In this document: positions 1-10,112 of the stretch, piece after piece
How the letters are laid out: each line of letters begins with the position of its first letter
Position numbering within the stretch: the stretch's first letter is position 1
DNA from: Bombella pollinis
Lineage (GTDB): Bacteria > Pseudomonadota > Alphaproteobacteria > Acetobacterales > Acetobacteraceae
Assembly (NCBI RefSeq): GCF_026385485.1
Contig: NZ_JANIDX010000002.1
Span: 229,841-293,840, forward strand
Direction of reading: 5' to 3'
Length of the DNA: 64,000 bases
The notes under the pieces: model-generated
Database searches by the model: none
What the model was told of the DNA's origin: nothing
The model's input: the letters and a program-made list of their open reading frames with translations, nothing else
Translations under genes and position numbers: made by a program

Positions 1-963
1 ATGGCGTTACAGCTTGGGGTAGCGCATCCGTGGGACCAATTCTCTACCACTCCTATCAAGGTAGGGCGGTTTAAAATCTCCGACTTAAAGACCGACCATT
101 TCGCCCCTTGGCTGGCTCTACCATCGGTCATGGCGTTTTCCTCCAACCCTGCTTCAGCTCATATTGCCCTAGATGTCGGGCGGGAACGCCAACATGATTG
201 GCTTAAAAATATGGGCTTCCTCGACCGCGTCCCAGTCGAACTCCCCGAGGCGGGCCGTCCCATCGTCCCTTCCCTCAAAAATTGGGGGGAAACCACCGTT
301 ATGACCGTAGGCTTTGGTCATGGTGTTGCGGAATCCCCTCTCGCTATCGTCCGTGGGACAGCCACAACGGGGAATGGTGGGTACCTCGTCACCCCTACAC
401 TCTTAGCCCGCGATCATCTAAATGATGATGTCGTGATGGCTGAGGAGGAGAAAGGCCCACATCTCATCTCCACCCACAATGCAGACCTATTACGGCGTAT
501 TTTACGGCTCGTTGTTACAAAAGGCATCGGTAAAAAGGCCGAAAGCCCCGGTTATCTCGTTGGTGGGAAAACCGGCACGGCAGAGAAAATCGGGGCACAT
601 GGCGGGTACCTTAAACACGTCAATATTACCGCCTTTACCGGCATGTTCCCCATGAACGCCCCACGCTATGCACTCTATGTCATGCTGGATGCCCCCCAAG
701 GTACGGCAGAAACCCATGGCTGGACAACCGCCGGCTGGATTGCCGCACCGACATTCTCCAAAATCGTTACACGCGTTGCCCCTATGCTGGGCCTCTTTCC
801 CGTCCCGCCGGAGAAGGCCCAGCAGCTTGATGACCAACTCGCCCTTGCTTTGACCCCACCCGTCCCGCCGGGAGTGCGTCGCCCCCTTGGCCCCGGTAAT
901 GACCCCGGCGCGGCGGCTGTTAATCGCCTTGCTGCTAAACATACCCCTCATCACGCTCATTAG
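1..963 (+). CDS. ftsI: Peptidoglycan D,D-transpeptidase FtsI (PBP3), 3' part only
   Basis: This is the C-terminal 320 residues of the septal penicillin-binding protein that cross-links peptidoglycan at the division site. The frame is open from base 1, and the apparent initial Met is probably internal, because the membrane anchor, dimerisation domain and catalytic SxxK box are missing; the gene continues upstream of the window. Visible transpeptidase motifs are SSN (residues 47-49) and KTGT (190-193), in the right order and spacing for class B PBPs. It is followed after 9 bp by murE, the usual dcw order. The gene is cut by the window edge, not shown to be broken. Confidence 0.9.
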   Translation: MALQLGVAHPWDQFSTTPIKVGRFKISDLKTDHFAPWLALPSVMAFSSNPASAHIALDVGRERQHDWLKNMGFLDRVPVELPEAGRPIVPSLKNWGETTVMTVGFGHGVAESPLAIVRGTATTGNGGYLVTPTLLARDHLNDDVVMAEEEKGPHLISTHNADLLRRILRLVVTKGIGKKAESPGYLVGGKTGTAEKIGAHGGYLKHVNITAFTGMFPMNAPRYALYVMLDAPQGTAETHGWTTAGWIAAPTFSKIVTRVAPMLGLFPVPPEKAQQLDDQLALALTPPVPPGVRRPLGPGNDPGAAAVNRLAAKHTPHHAH

Positions 964-972
964 GCCCTGCTC

Positions 973-2460
973 ATGAAACTCTCTGCCTTACTCCATCGCT
1001 ACGCTCTCTCCTCCCCCAGCACGCATGACCCCCTCATCACCGCAATCACGGCTGATAGTCGGCAGGTCAAAGCGGGGAGCCTCTTTGTCGCCCTAAGCGG
1101 CCATAAACATGATGGGCGAGACTTCATCCCCGCCGCGATTGCCCAAGGGGCAGCCGCAATCATCCTTGCCCCCAAACAAGGGGAAACCCTCCCGCCGGAG
1201 CGACATGAAAACGGCCATACAGCCCCCCTCATCCCTGTAGCGGACCCAGCCCATTTCCTCGCCCAAGCGGCCGCTTACCTCGCAGGGCCACAACCAGCAC
1301 ATATCACCGCCATTACGGGGACAAATGGCAAAAGCAGCACGGCTGACTTCCTCCGCCAGCTTTATCAACTCCGCCATTATAAAGCTGCCAGCCTCGGCAC
1401 GTTAGGCCTCATCAGCGATGTAGAGATGCCCCCTCTGCCAGCCTTAACCACGCCTGATGCTGTTAGCTTAGCAACAACACTCGCGCGCCTAAAAACCTAT
1501 GGTGTTGAGCATGTTGCCTTAGAGGCATCATCCCACGGGCTTCATCAAAAACGGCTTGATGGCGTGGCCATTACCGCAGCAGGTTTTTCCAACCTCACGC
1601 GTGATCATCTCGATTATCATCACACGATGGAGGACTATCGAGACGCTAAGCTCTCCCTCTTTAGCACCCTATTGCCGGAAGGGGGGCTTGCGGTCATCAA
1701 TGATGATATAGATGTTGAGAGCCGAAACGCCCTCCAGCATATTGCCGCAAAACGCGCTCTAAAACTCCGCACAGTCGGCACAAAGGGTGAGACAATCCGC
1801 CTTCTCGATGCGCAACCAACCCCACATGGGCAAGACCTCACCATCCAGCTTTATGGCCGTACATTACCGCCTATTCACTTCCCACTACCGGGGCGATTCC
1901 AAGCGGAAAATGCATTGCTTGCCGCCGCTCTTTGCTGGGAGCATGAGGAGGAAGCAGACGCCATCATCGCCCTGCTCCCCCATTTAAAAGGGGTACCGGG
2001 CCGTTGTGAACCGGTCGCAACCCTCCCTAATGGGGCCTGCGCTTATGTTGATTACGCCCATACGCCTGATGCATTAGAGCATGTTCTCCTCAGCCTCCGC
2101 CCCCACGCAGCGGGGCGGTTGGTGGTGGTCTTTGGTGCAGGAGGCGACCGCGACAAAGGCAAACGCCCTCTCATGGGGCAGATTGCCGCTCATCTCGCTG
2201 ATGAAGTCATCATTACTGATGATAACCCCCGCAGCGAAGACCCCGCCACTATCCGTGCCGCCATCCGCGCGACAGCTCCCCAAGCGCAAGAGATTGGTAA
2301 CCGCAAAGACGCTATCCAAACCGCTCTTGAGAGCCTCAGAGAAGGTGATGTGCTGCTCATCGCTGGGAAAGGCCATGAGACTGGCCAGATTATCAACGGG
2401 GTAACCCATCCTTTTGATGACCGTACACTCACAGCCGCCCTCGCTGCGGAGTTATCATAA
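973..2460 (+). CDS. murE: UDP-MurNAc-L-Ala-D-Glu:meso-diaminopimelate ligase MurE
   Basis: This cytoplasmic Mur ligase adds the third amino acid to the peptidoglycan stem peptide using ATP. At 495 residues it has the family's usual length. The ATP-binding loop GTNGKS is at residues 116-121, and the DNPR motif at 417-420 is the recognised signature for meso-diaminopimelate rather than lysine. The C-terminal Mur ligase domain contains the glycine-rich segment VFGAGGDRDKGKRP. The stop codon overlaps the murF start by one base, so translation is probably coupled. Only a weak ribosome-binding site is visible before the ATG. Confidence 0.96.
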   Translation: MKLSALLHRYALSSPSTHDPLITAITADSRQVKAGSLFVALSGHKHDGRDFIPAAIAQGAAAIILAPKQGETLPPERHENGHTAPLIPVADPAHFLAQAAAYLAGPQPAHITAITGTNGKSSTADFLRQLYQLRHYKAASLGTLGLISDVEMPPLPALTTPDAVSLATTLARLKTYGVEHVALEASSHGLHQKRLDGVAITAAGFSNLTRDHLDYHHTMEDYRDAKLSLFSTLLPEGGLAVINDDIDVESRNALQHIAAKRALKLRTVGTKGETIRLLDAQPTPHGQDLTIQLYGRTLPPIHFPLPGRFQAENALLAAALCWEHEEEADAIIALLPHLKGVPGRCEPVATLPNGACAYVDYAHTPDALEHVLLSLRPHAAGRLVVVFGAGGDRDKGKRPLMGQIAAHLADEVIITDDNPRSEDPATIRAAIRATAPQAQEIGNRKDAIQTALESLREGDVLLIAGKGHETGQIINGVTHPFDDRTLTAALAAELS

Positions 2461-3872
2461 TGCCCACCAGCACAGCCCCACTTTGGACAAGCCAAGACCT
2501 CCGCAACGCCACACAAGGCCAGCTCACCGGTGATGTGCATGTCCGTGCTGTCTGTATTGATACGCGCAGCCTCCAACCGGGGGACCTTTTTATTGCACTC
2601 ATTGGCCATAATGCGGATGGGCACCAATATCTCAAGCAGGCTTTAGAGCATGGCGCGGCCTGCGTTATAGCTCATGATGGTGCGGCCATTGCTAAAGCTG
2701 GCTTAACCGATGACCCTCGCCTCCTCCTCGTCTCGGACACGATGCAGGCCCTAGAGGCATTAGGGCGTTATCGCCGTGCTCAGTTTAAAGGCAAGGCCAT
2801 TGCCATCACAGGGAGCGTAGGCAAAACCACAACCAAAAACATGCTCGCCACAGCCTTAGCCGCTTATGGGAAGGTTCATGCCTCGGTGGCTTCCTTTAAC
2901 AACCATTGGGGCGTCCCCCTTACCTTAGCGCGCTTACCTCAAGACGCTGCCTTTTGCATTAGCGAAGTAGGCATGAACCACCCTGGCGAGATTGCCCCTC
3001 TAGTGGCTCAAATCCGCCCCGATATTGGCCTTATTACCACCATCGGGAGCGCGCATCTCGGCCATATGGGCAGCCTTAACGCCATCGCTGCGGAAAAAGC
3101 CAGCCTCTTTGCGGCTCTACCAGCGGGTGGAACGGCCCTCTGCCCAGAAGAAGCCGCGCAATTCCCCGCTGTCACCCACGCTATCCCACAAGATGTCTCC
3201 CTCTGGCAGGTGGGGACAACGTCTCATGCAACCATTCATTGTGATGAGCTGCACTGCACCGCCACGGGAAGCCAACTTCATCTCTCCACGCCGGCGGGGG
3301 AAGCACAGCTTACACTTACAGCCCCGGGGCCTCACCTCGCCCGCAATGCCGCTCTAGCTCTTGGTGCAATTGCTGCTTTGGGCCTTCCGCCCCAGGCGGG
3401 GGCCACGGCTTTACGCCACTTCCAGCCCGAGGCGGGGCGTGGGCAACAACGGCTTTTACCCGGTGAAATCACCTTATTGGATGAAAGCTATAATGCCTCC
3501 GGCCCCAGCATACGTGCAGCACTGGAGACGCTGAGCTTAATGCCCGCCCCCCGCCATATTGCCGCCCTGGGGGATATACGCGAGCTCGGCACCTTTGCCG
3601 CAGAGGAGCATCGTGCCCTAGCCCAACCGTTAACAGAGCATAACATCCTTACTTTTTGTTGTGGCCCGCATATGAAATCCCTTTACGAGGCCCTTCCCCG
3701 ATCCCTACAGGGCGGTTATGCTGAGACATCAACCCAACTTGCCCTTCTTCTACGCCCTGCTTTGCAGAAGGGGGACGTTTTGCTTGTAAAGGGCAGCTTG
3801 GGAAGCCGTATGCGTGACCTCATTGCGTTATTAGACCAACCCGAATCATCCCACAGCCCAGAGTCCACCTAA
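2460..3872 (+). CDS. murF: UDP-MurNAc-tripeptide:D-Ala-D-Ala ligase MurF
   Basis: MurF completes the cytoplasmic UDP-MurNAc-pentapeptide by adding the D-Ala-D-Ala dipeptide. The N-terminal UDP-substrate domain holds DTRSLQPGDLFIAL, the P-loop TGSVGKTT is at residues 117-124, and the FNNHWGVPLTL segment typical of MurF follows. The C-terminal domain carries DESYNASGPS, also a MurF hallmark. Length (470 residues) is normal. It overlaps murE and mraY by one base at each end. Confidence 0.96.
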   Translation: MPTSTAPLWTSQDLRNATQGQLTGDVHVRAVCIDTRSLQPGDLFIALIGHNADGHQYLKQALEHGAACVIAHDGAAIAKAGLTDDPRLLLVSDTMQALEALGRYRRAQFKGKAIAITGSVGKTTTKNMLATALAAYGKVHASVASFNNHWGVPLTLARLPQDAAFCISEVGMNHPGEIAPLVAQIRPDIGLITTIGSAHLGHMGSLNAIAAEKASLFAALPAGGTALCPEEAAQFPAVTHAIPQDVSLWQVGTTSHATIHCDELHCTATGSQLHLSTPAGEAQLTLTAPGPHLARNAALALGAIAALGLPPQAGATALRHFQPEAGRGQQRLLPGEITLLDESYNASGPSIRAALETLSLMPAPRHIAALGDIRELGTFAAEEHRALAQPLTEHNILTFCCGPHMKSLYEALPRSLQGGYAETSTQLALLLRPALQKGDVLLVKGSLGSRMRDLIALLDQPESSHSPEST

Positions 3873-4963
3873 TGCTGTTTAACCTCCTTGCCGCTCCCTA
3901 TTCTTCCCATGGTGGCCTGCTCAACCTACTGCATTATATGACCTTTCGGGCCGGATGTGCTTGCTTAACGGCATTAATCATCTCCCTCCTCTTGGGGAAA
4001 CCTTTTATTGCCCAGCTTAAACGCATTCAACGGCAAGGCCAGCCCATCCGCGCTTTAGGGCCAGAACGCCATATTTTGGAGAAAGCAGGCACCCCCACAA
4101 TGGGCGGGGGCCTTATTCTTTTCTCCCTCGCTCTCTCCACCCTATTATGGGCAGATTTACGCGATGGTTTTGTGTGGGCTGTCTTACTCACCACGCTAGG
4201 CTTTGGCGCTATTGGCTTTGCAGATGATTACCTCAAACTCGCCAAAGGCAATAGCAAAGGGGTCTCTAAAAAACTCCGCCTCGGTGGGGAGTTCCTCATC
4301 TCTTGTCTTGCAGGCATTGCGATGGAGGCCCTCACCCCGCCAGAGTTCCGCAATGCGGTGGCCTTTCCCTTTACAAAAACCTTCATGTTGCATTTGGGCT
4401 ATGTGTTCCCCCTCTTTGCAATGGTCACCATCACAGGTTTTGGTAATGCGGTAAACCTCACTGATGGGCTTGATGGCCTCGCTACTGTCCCCTCCATCAT
4501 CGCTGCTTTGGTCTTTGCCTTAATCGCCTATCTGGTTGGTAACCACGTCTTTGCAGATTATCTTCAGCTTCATCACGTCCCTGGCACGGGGGAGCTAAGC
4601 ATCTTCTGCGCGGCTCTCATTGGGGCGGGTTTGGGCTTCTTATGGTTCAATGCCCCTCCGGCAGAGGTCTTTATGGGCGATACCGGCTCCCTAGCCCTTG
4701 GTGGGGCTTTAGGCGCGGTGTCCGTAGCGGTTAAGCACGAGCTAGTCCTCTGCCTCGTAGGGGGGTTATTTGTGATGGAGACCATCTCCGTCATTCTCCA
4801 AGTCTTTTGGTTCCGCCGGACGGGGAAACGTATTTTCCTTATGGCTCCCCTCCACCATCATTTTGAGAAAATGGGCTGGCAAGAGCCAAAGATTGTCGTA
4901 CGCTTTTGGATTGTCGCTATCATCTTGGGGCTATGTGGCCTCGCTACGTTGAAGATACGCTAA
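3872..4963 (+). CDS. mraY: Phospho-MurNAc-pentapeptide translocase MraY
   Basis: MraY transfers phospho-MurNAc-pentapeptide to undecaprenyl phosphate, forming lipid I at the inner face of the membrane. The 363-residue protein is strongly hydrophobic, with about ten membrane segments. Diagnostic motifs are the Mg-binding pair in FADDYLKL (Asp 118-119), NLTDGLDGLA near residue 195, and the histidine-rich loop PLHHHFEKMGW near 326-336. The stop codon is two bases before the murD start chosen here. Confidence 0.96.
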   Translation: MLFNLLAAPYSSHGGLLNLLHYMTFRAGCACLTALIISLLLGKPFIAQLKRIQRQGQPIRALGPERHILEKAGTPTMGGGLILFSLALSTLLWADLRDGFVWAVLLTTLGFGAIGFADDYLKLAKGNSKGVSKKLRLGGEFLISCLAGIAMEALTPPEFRNAVAFPFTKTFMLHLGYVFPLFAMVTITGFGNAVNLTDGLDGLATVPSIIAALVFALIAYLVGNHVFADYLQLHHVPGTGELSIFCAALIGAGLGFLWFNAPPAEVFMGDTGSLALGGALGAVSVAVKHELVLCLVGGLFVMETISVILQVFWFRRTGKRIFLMAPLHHHFEKMGWQEPKIVVRFWIVAIILGLCGLATLKIR

Positions 4964-4965
4964 TC

Positions 4966-6342
4966 ATGGCCCATCCCACATCACCTCCTCCCTCATCATG
5001 GCCTAAAACCCTCCTCTCCGGGCAGCGTTATGCTGTATGCGGGCTAGGGCGTAATGGAGCTGCTGTTGTGGAAGCCCTCCTCGCTATGGGGGCGGAGGTT
5101 CATGCGTGGGATGACCATAACCCTACCCTCTCTAAGGCCCTGACCGTCCATCCCAGCCTCACACTGGCCCCACTTGATGACCTCACCGGCTTTACAGCCC
5201 TCATCCTCTCACCCGGCATTGCCCATCATCTACCGCAGCCACACCCTACGGCACGCCTTGCTCAAAAGCAGCACATCCCCATCCTCTCCGATGCGGAGTT
5301 GCTCTGGCAGGTCACCCGCAAAGCAGGCTCTAAAGCGCGCTTTGTCTCCATCACGGGGACCAATGGCAAGTCCACCACTACGGCTCTATTAACCCATATC
5401 CTCACCGAGGCCGGTATTCCTGCTTATTGTGGCGGCAATTTCGGCACGGCCTCTCTGGCCTTACCGCCCCTTGGCGATGATGGTGTTTATGTTATCGAGA
5501 TGTCCTCTTACATGCTCGAGCGTCTGGAGCATTATCACGCTTGTGCGGCTGTCCTCCTCAATTTAACACCTGACCATCTCGACCGTCATGGCTCTATGGA
5601 GGGCTATCTCACCGCCAAAGCTCATGTATTTGATAACATGACCAAAGGCGACCTCGCCCTTTTGGGAGAGGCTGCCTCATGGAGCAAACCCCTCCAAACC
5701 CGCCTGACCTCCCAAGGGCTAGACGTCCATACTCTTACTATCACCGATGCCCTTTCCCCGGAGGATGCCCCCTTCCTACCCGGCCCGCATAATGCCCAGA
5801 ATATTGAAGCCTGCCGCCTCATAGCGCGTCATCTGGGGCTCTCTGATACAAGCATTGCCCGTGGCATACGCAGCTTCCCCGGGTTAGACCATCGCCTGCA
5901 ACATATCGCAGAGGCAAAGGGCATCGCTTTTATCAATGATAGCAAAGCCACCAATGCGGAAGCCAGCTTCCACGCTCTGCGGGCTTTTCCTCATCTTTTA
6001 TGGATTGCTGGCGGTATAACTAAAGAGGGCGGCATTACAAATCTCGCCCCGGTTTTAGGGCATGTAAGTCGCGCCTTCCTCATTGGGCAGGATGCCCCCC
6101 TCCTTGCCGAGACGCTTAAAGCCCATAATATAGCTTTTGAAATCAGCACAACGTTGGAGCAAGCCACCCGCGCCGCTTGGGCCTATGCACAAGCCAGCAC
6201 CACCCCCTTACCAATTATTCTCTCCCCCGCTTGCGCGAGTTTTGACCAATTCCGTAATTTTGAGGAACGTGGCACAGCCTTTGCCACCCTCGCACGCACA
6301 CTCTGCCATGCCGATTGCCCTGCTGAGGAGGAAGCCCGCTAA
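4966..6342 (+). CDS. murD: UDP-MurNAc-L-Ala:D-Glu ligase MurD
   Basis: MurD adds D-glutamate to UDP-MurNAc-L-Ala. The frame is open from 4906, but that would overlap mraY by 58 bases and add residues unlike MurD; the ATG at 4966, just after the mraY stop, puts the N-terminal Rossmann motif (VCGLGRNGAAVVEALL) in its normal place. ATP-binding ITGTNGKSTTT lies near residues 129-139, and the C-terminal domain has WIAGGITKEGG and LSPACASFDQF. Predicted length is 458 residues. The stop overlaps the ftsW start by one base. Confidence 0.95.
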   Translation: MAHPTSPPPSSWPKTLLSGQRYAVCGLGRNGAAVVEALLAMGAEVHAWDDHNPTLSKALTVHPSLTLAPLDDLTGFTALILSPGIAHHLPQPHPTARLAQKQHIPILSDAELLWQVTRKAGSKARFVSITGTNGKSTTTALLTHILTEAGIPAYCGGNFGTASLALPPLGDDGVYVIEMSSYMLERLEHYHACAAVLLNLTPDHLDRHGSMEGYLTAKAHVFDNMTKGDLALLGEAASWSKPLQTRLTSQGLDVHTLTITDALSPEDAPFLPGPHNAQNIEACRLIARHLGLSDTSIARGIRSFPGLDHRLQHIAEAKGIAFINDSKATNAEASFHALRAFPHLLWIAGGITKEGGITNLAPVLGHVSRAFLIGQDAPLLAETLKAHNIAFEISTTLEQATRAAWAYAQASTTPLPIILSPACASFDQFRNFEERGTAFATLARTLCHADCPAEEEAR

Positions 6343-7535
6343 TGGCTCTATCCGACCGCACGAACAACTCCCACCATGCCCAATGGTGGCGTAGTCTCGA
6401 CCATGTAAGCCTTAGCTGCGTTGGTGCGCTCATCGCCCTTGGCTATATCCTCATGCTCGCCGCAAGCCCTGCTGTGGCCCACCGCATTGGGGCCTCACGC
6501 AATATGTTCATCCTCAAACAAGTGGTCTTTTTGGCCTTAGCCGGGGCAGTCGTCATCGTCACATCCCGCCTGACCCCGCGCATGGTGCTACGCATTGCGC
6601 TCATTGGCGGGGTCATGGCCTTGGGAGCCACCTTCATGACGCTCATTCATGGGATGGAAATTAAAGGCGCGCGCCGCTGGATTGCCCTACCCTTAATGTC
6701 TGTGCAGCCTTCGGAGTTTCTAAAGCCCTGCTTCGCCGTTGTGACGGGGTGGTTGCTTAACCTTCGTTATGAAAAAACCCTCTCTAATGGTTGGCGATTT
6801 CCGGGGCGTTTGGTCGCTTGTGGTGTTTATCTGGTCATTGCTGCACTCCTTCAAGCCCAACCAGATATCGGGATGCTATCTGTCATTAGCATGGTGTTCA
6901 TCACCCAACTCTTTATTGATGGCTTGCCTATTATTGTCTTTGGTATGCTCGTCTCCGCAGCTTTAGGGGCTTTTGGTGTTGCGTATCTGGTGTTTGAGCA
7001 TGTTCACTCCCGCGTGCAACGCTTCCTCCACCCCGATGTGGGGGACCATTACCAAATTGATACCTCTATGCGTGCCTTTGGTAACGGCGGGTTGCTCGGA
7101 CGTGGGCCGGGGGAAGGCCGTGTTAAAGACCTCCTACCCGATGCTCATGCTGATTTTGTCTTTTCCGTCGCGGGGGAAGAATATGGCTTTGTCATGTGCC
7201 TTTTTATCATCGCGCTCTTTACTATCTTGGTCTTTTCCACGCTCAATCGCTTATTGGAGGAGAAGAACCCTTTCATCATCCTCTCCACAAGCGGGTTGAT
7301 AACAGGCTTTGGCTTACAAGCTTTTGTCAATATGGGGTCATCGCTACATTTAATCCCCACTAAAGGGATGACCTTACCGTTTATCTCCTATGGGGGAAGT
7401 TCCGCTCTCTCTGTTGCTTTAACAATCGGCATGGCCCTAGCCTTAACACGCCACCGTGCAAAACCAGGCCTCTTTACACCAGCCTCTCATGAGGCCAATA
7501 CACGCTTATCAGCTCCATCTAAAAAGGAAGAATAA
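6342..7535 (+). CDS. ftsW: Septal peptidoglycan glycosyltransferase FtsW
   Basis: FtsW is a SEDS-family polytopic membrane enzyme that polymerises lipid II together with FtsI. The 397-residue protein has about ten hydrophobic segments. Typical SEDS motifs are KGARRWI near residue 107, QPSEFLKP, QPDIGM, and the C-terminal GMTLPFISYGGSS. It lies between murD and murG as in most dcw clusters. Confidence 0.95.
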   Translation: MALSDRTNNSHHAQWWRSLDHVSLSCVGALIALGYILMLAASPAVAHRIGASRNMFILKQVVFLALAGAVVIVTSRLTPRMVLRIALIGGVMALGATFMTLIHGMEIKGARRWIALPLMSVQPSEFLKPCFAVVTGWLLNLRYEKTLSNGWRFPGRLVACGVYLVIAALLQAQPDIGMLSVISMVFITQLFIDGLPIIVFGMLVSAALGAFGVAYLVFEHVHSRVQRFLHPDVGDHYQIDTSMRAFGNGGLLGRGPGEGRVKDLLPDAHADFVFSVAGEEYGFVMCLFIIALFTILVFSTLNRLLEEKNPFIILSTSGLITGFGLQAFVNMGSSLHLIPTKGMTLPFISYGGSSALSVALTIGMALALTRHRAKPGLFTPASHEANTRLSAPSKKEE

Positions 7536-7538
7536 CGC

Positions 7539-8651
7539 ATGACACACGCCCCTATCATCATCGCCGCTGGAGGAACAGGCGGGCATTTCTTCCCCGCTAT
7601 TGCCTTGGGGGAAGAACTCCACCAGCGTGGCTACCCGCTCATCCTCATGACAGACCAACGCCGTAATCGCGCAGAACAAAGCATCTTTGCGCTCTACCCC
7701 CGCTATACACTCACCAGCAGCGGCGTGGCGGGTAAAAAACCACTTGATAAGCTTAAAGCAATTAGTCGCTTATTATGGAGCTGCCTTGGCGCGCGTAAAC
7801 TCATCGCTATCTGCCGTCCAGCCGCCGTTATCGGCTTTGGGGGGTACCCCTCCATCCCCCCGTTACTAGGCAGCCGCTTGCTGTGCCGTAACCGCCCTGC
7901 GCTCATCATCCATGAGGGCAACGCTATTCTCGGCCAAGCCAATGTTGTTCTCTCACGCTTTGCTAATGCCATTGCCACCTCTTACCCACGGGTCATGCGC
8001 CTCCCTGTTGGGAAAAAGGTCATCCAAACAGGTATGCCCGTCCGCCCTGCGATTGAAGCCCTAGCTGATGAGCCATACAGCCCACCCACCCTCCATACAA
8101 ATGAGGACCCCATCCATCTCCTCATCTGGGGCGGCTCTCTTGGTGCGCAGATTTTCAGTACGGTCGTGCCTCAAGCCCTCTGTAATTTACCCCAATATGT
8201 CCGCATCCGCTTGCATGTTACGCAGCAAGCCCATGAGGATATGGTCCCCGTGCTAACCAACTTGTACAAACAAGTCGGTATCACAGCACATGTTACCCCC
8301 TTTATTGATGATGTCGCCTCCGAGCTTAAAAAGGCTCATCTCGTCATCGGGCGGGCTGGTGGCTCCTCCGTGGCAGAACTCGCCACAGCGGGGCGTCCCT
8401 CCATCATGGTGCCCCTCCCCATTGCTGCCTCTGATGAGCAAGGCGTCAATGCTCAAACGATGGAGCGCGCAGGCGGGGGCTGGATGATTCGCCAGCGTGA
8501 TTTCAAGTCTGAAAAGCTCTGCGACATGCTCCTCCATCTCTTTGAGCATCCTGATGAGCTAAAACATGCTGCCCATGCAGCACGGACGCTCCAACATCGC
8601 CATGCTGCTAAAAAACTGGCTGACCTTGTTGAAGCCACTCTAAAACGCTGA
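7539..8651 (+). CDS. murG: Lipid II synthase MurG (UDP-GlcNAc transferase)
   Basis: MurG adds GlcNAc to lipid I on the cytoplasmic face of the membrane, giving lipid II. It is a GT-B enzyme of the GT28 family. The glycine-rich loop GGTGGH is at residues 11-16, with a second one (GGSLGAQIFS) in the C-terminal half, followed by the donor-binding GRAGGSSVAELATAGRPS. Length is 370 residues, normal. It starts 3 bp after ftsW behind AAGGAAG. Confidence 0.95.
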   Translation: MTHAPIIIAAGGTGGHFFPAIALGEELHQRGYPLILMTDQRRNRAEQSIFALYPRYTLTSSGVAGKKPLDKLKAISRLLWSCLGARKLIAICRPAAVIGFGGYPSIPPLLGSRLLCRNRPALIIHEGNAILGQANVVLSRFANAIATSYPRVMRLPVGKKVIQTGMPVRPAIEALADEPYSPPTLHTNEDPIHLLIWGGSLGAQIFSTVVPQALCNLPQYVRIRLHVTQQAHEDMVPVLTNLYKQVGITAHVTPFIDDVASELKKAHLVIGRAGGSSVAELATAGRPSIMVPLPIAASDEQGVNAQTMERAGGGWMIRQRDFKSEKLCDMLLHLFEHPDELKHAAHAARTLQHRHAAKKLADLVEATLKR

Positions 8652-8693
8652 TTATCTGCCCTCTCCCCCCTTTATTGACTGGAGTAACCCTTT

Positions 8694-10112
8694 ATGCGCG
8701 CATTACCCCTTAACCTGGGTTTAATCCATTTTGTTGGTATTGGGGGCATTGGCATGTCCGGCATTGCAGAAGTGCTGCATCTGCTGGGCTATAAAGTGCA
8801 GGGGTCTGATATTGCCGAGAATGCGAATGTTCAACGCCTTCGCAAAGCAGGGATCACCGTCCATATCGGTCATGATGCCGCTAATTTGGGTGAAGCGCGC
8901 GTGGTGGTGACCTCCACGGCGGTTAAACGTGACAATCCAGAGGTTGTCGCCGCACGCGCCCGACTCATCCCCGTTGTAAGACGGGCCGAGATGCTCGCCG
9001 AACTCATGCGCCTACGCTGGGCTATCGCCATTGGGGGGACGCACGGCAAAACCACCACCACCAGCCTTGTGGCCTGCGTGCTAGAGCAAGCCAAGCTGGA
9101 CCCGACCGTCATCAATGGCGGAATCATCGAGGCTTACGGCACCAATACCCGCATGGGTGCTGGGGATTGGATGGTCGTAGAAGCTGATGAGAGTGACGGC
9201 TCCTTCCTCCGCTTACCGGCTATCATCGCCGTTGTTACCAATATGGACCCCGAACATCTGGACCATTGGGGCTCTGATGAGGCTATGGAGGCAGGCTACC
9301 GGCAATTTGTCTCCAACATTCCCTTTTATGGTTTTGCCGTCTTATGTGTGGACCATCCACGCGTCCAACAGATGATCCCTCAACTCTCTGATCATCGCCT
9401 CATTACCTACGGCTTCAGCCCGCAAGCGGATGTCCGGGCCGAAATCACCGGGACAGATAGTGAGGGCGTCACCTTCCACGTCACCATCACAGACCGTACC
9501 GCTAACACCCAACGGCGTGCAGGGCCGTTCCATCTCCCCATGTTTGGCCATCATAATGTCCTCAATGCTGTAGCTGCCATTGCCGTAGCTTTAGAGATGG
9601 ACATTCCCGATACTGTCATCGCCGATGCACTTGGCGGCTTCCGCGGGGTACAACGCCGCTTTACCCTCACCGGGATATGGAATGACGTAAAAATCATTGA
9701 TGATTACGGCCATCATCCTGTTGAAATCGCCGCCGTGCTAAAAGCCGCGCGACAAGCTGGGGCAAAACACGTTATTGCTGTGATACAACCTCATCGTTAT
9801 TCCCGCTTGCAGGCCCTCTTTAACGACTTCTGCACCTGTATGAATGATGCTGATACCGTCATCGTTGCTGATGTCTATGCCGCAGGAGAGCCCCCCCTTG
9901 AGGGCGTTGGGCGTGATCAGTTGGTCGAAGGGCTACGCGAGCGTGGACACCGCCATGTTCTGCCCCTCCCTTCGGAAAAAGACCTCGCTGCCTTAATTGC
10001 AGACATTGCCGTACCGGGGGATTATGTCCTCTGCTTAGGCGCAGGTTCCATCACCCATTGGGCAAAAGCCCTCCCTGCTCAGCTCGCTGCGCATAAACCG
10101 GAGAGCTTATGA
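8694..10112 (+). CDS. murC: UDP-MurNAc:L-alanine ligase MurC
   Basis: MurC begins the cytoplasmic stem peptide by joining L-Ala to UDP-MurNAc. The N-terminal dinucleotide-like motif VGIGGIGMSG is at residues 14-23, ATP-binding GGTHGKTTTT is near 114-123, and the C-terminal domain contains DDYGHHPVE and QPHRYSR, both typical of MurC. The start has a 42 bp gap after murG with a purine-rich site (ACTGGAGTAA). The 3' end overlaps murB by 4 bases. Confidence 0.96.
   Translation: MRALPLNLGLIHFVGIGGIGMSGIAEVLHLLGYKVQGSDIAENANVQRLRKAGITVHIGHDAANLGEARVVVTSTAVKRDNPEVVAARARLIPVVRRAEMLAELMRLRWAIAIGGTHGKTTTTSLVACVLEQAKLDPTVINGGIIEAYGTNTRMGAGDWMVVEADESDGSFLRLPAIIAVVTNMDPEHLDHWGSDEAMEAGYRQFVSNIPFYGFAVLCVDHPRVQQMIPQLSDHRLITYGFSPQADVRAEITGTDSEGVTFHVTITDRTANTQRRAGPFHLPMFGHHNVLNAVAAIAVALEMDIPDTVIADALGGFRGVQRRFTLTGIWNDVKIIDDYGHHPVEIAAVLKAARQAGAKHVIAVIQPHRYSRLQALFNDFCTCMNDADTVIVADVYAAGEPPLEGVGRDQLVEGLRERGHRHVLPLPSEKDLAALIADIAVPGDYVLCLGAGSITHWAKALPAQLAAHKPESL

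Noticed and set aside
1..963. ftsI as a naturally shortened gene beginning at the ATG at base 1
   Set aside because: The missing SxxK box and N-terminal domains are explained by the window edge; upstream sequence is not available.
2190..2627. Antisense frame of 145 residues across the murE-murF junction
   Set aside because: It is a shadow of two well-supported Mur ligases and has no family features.
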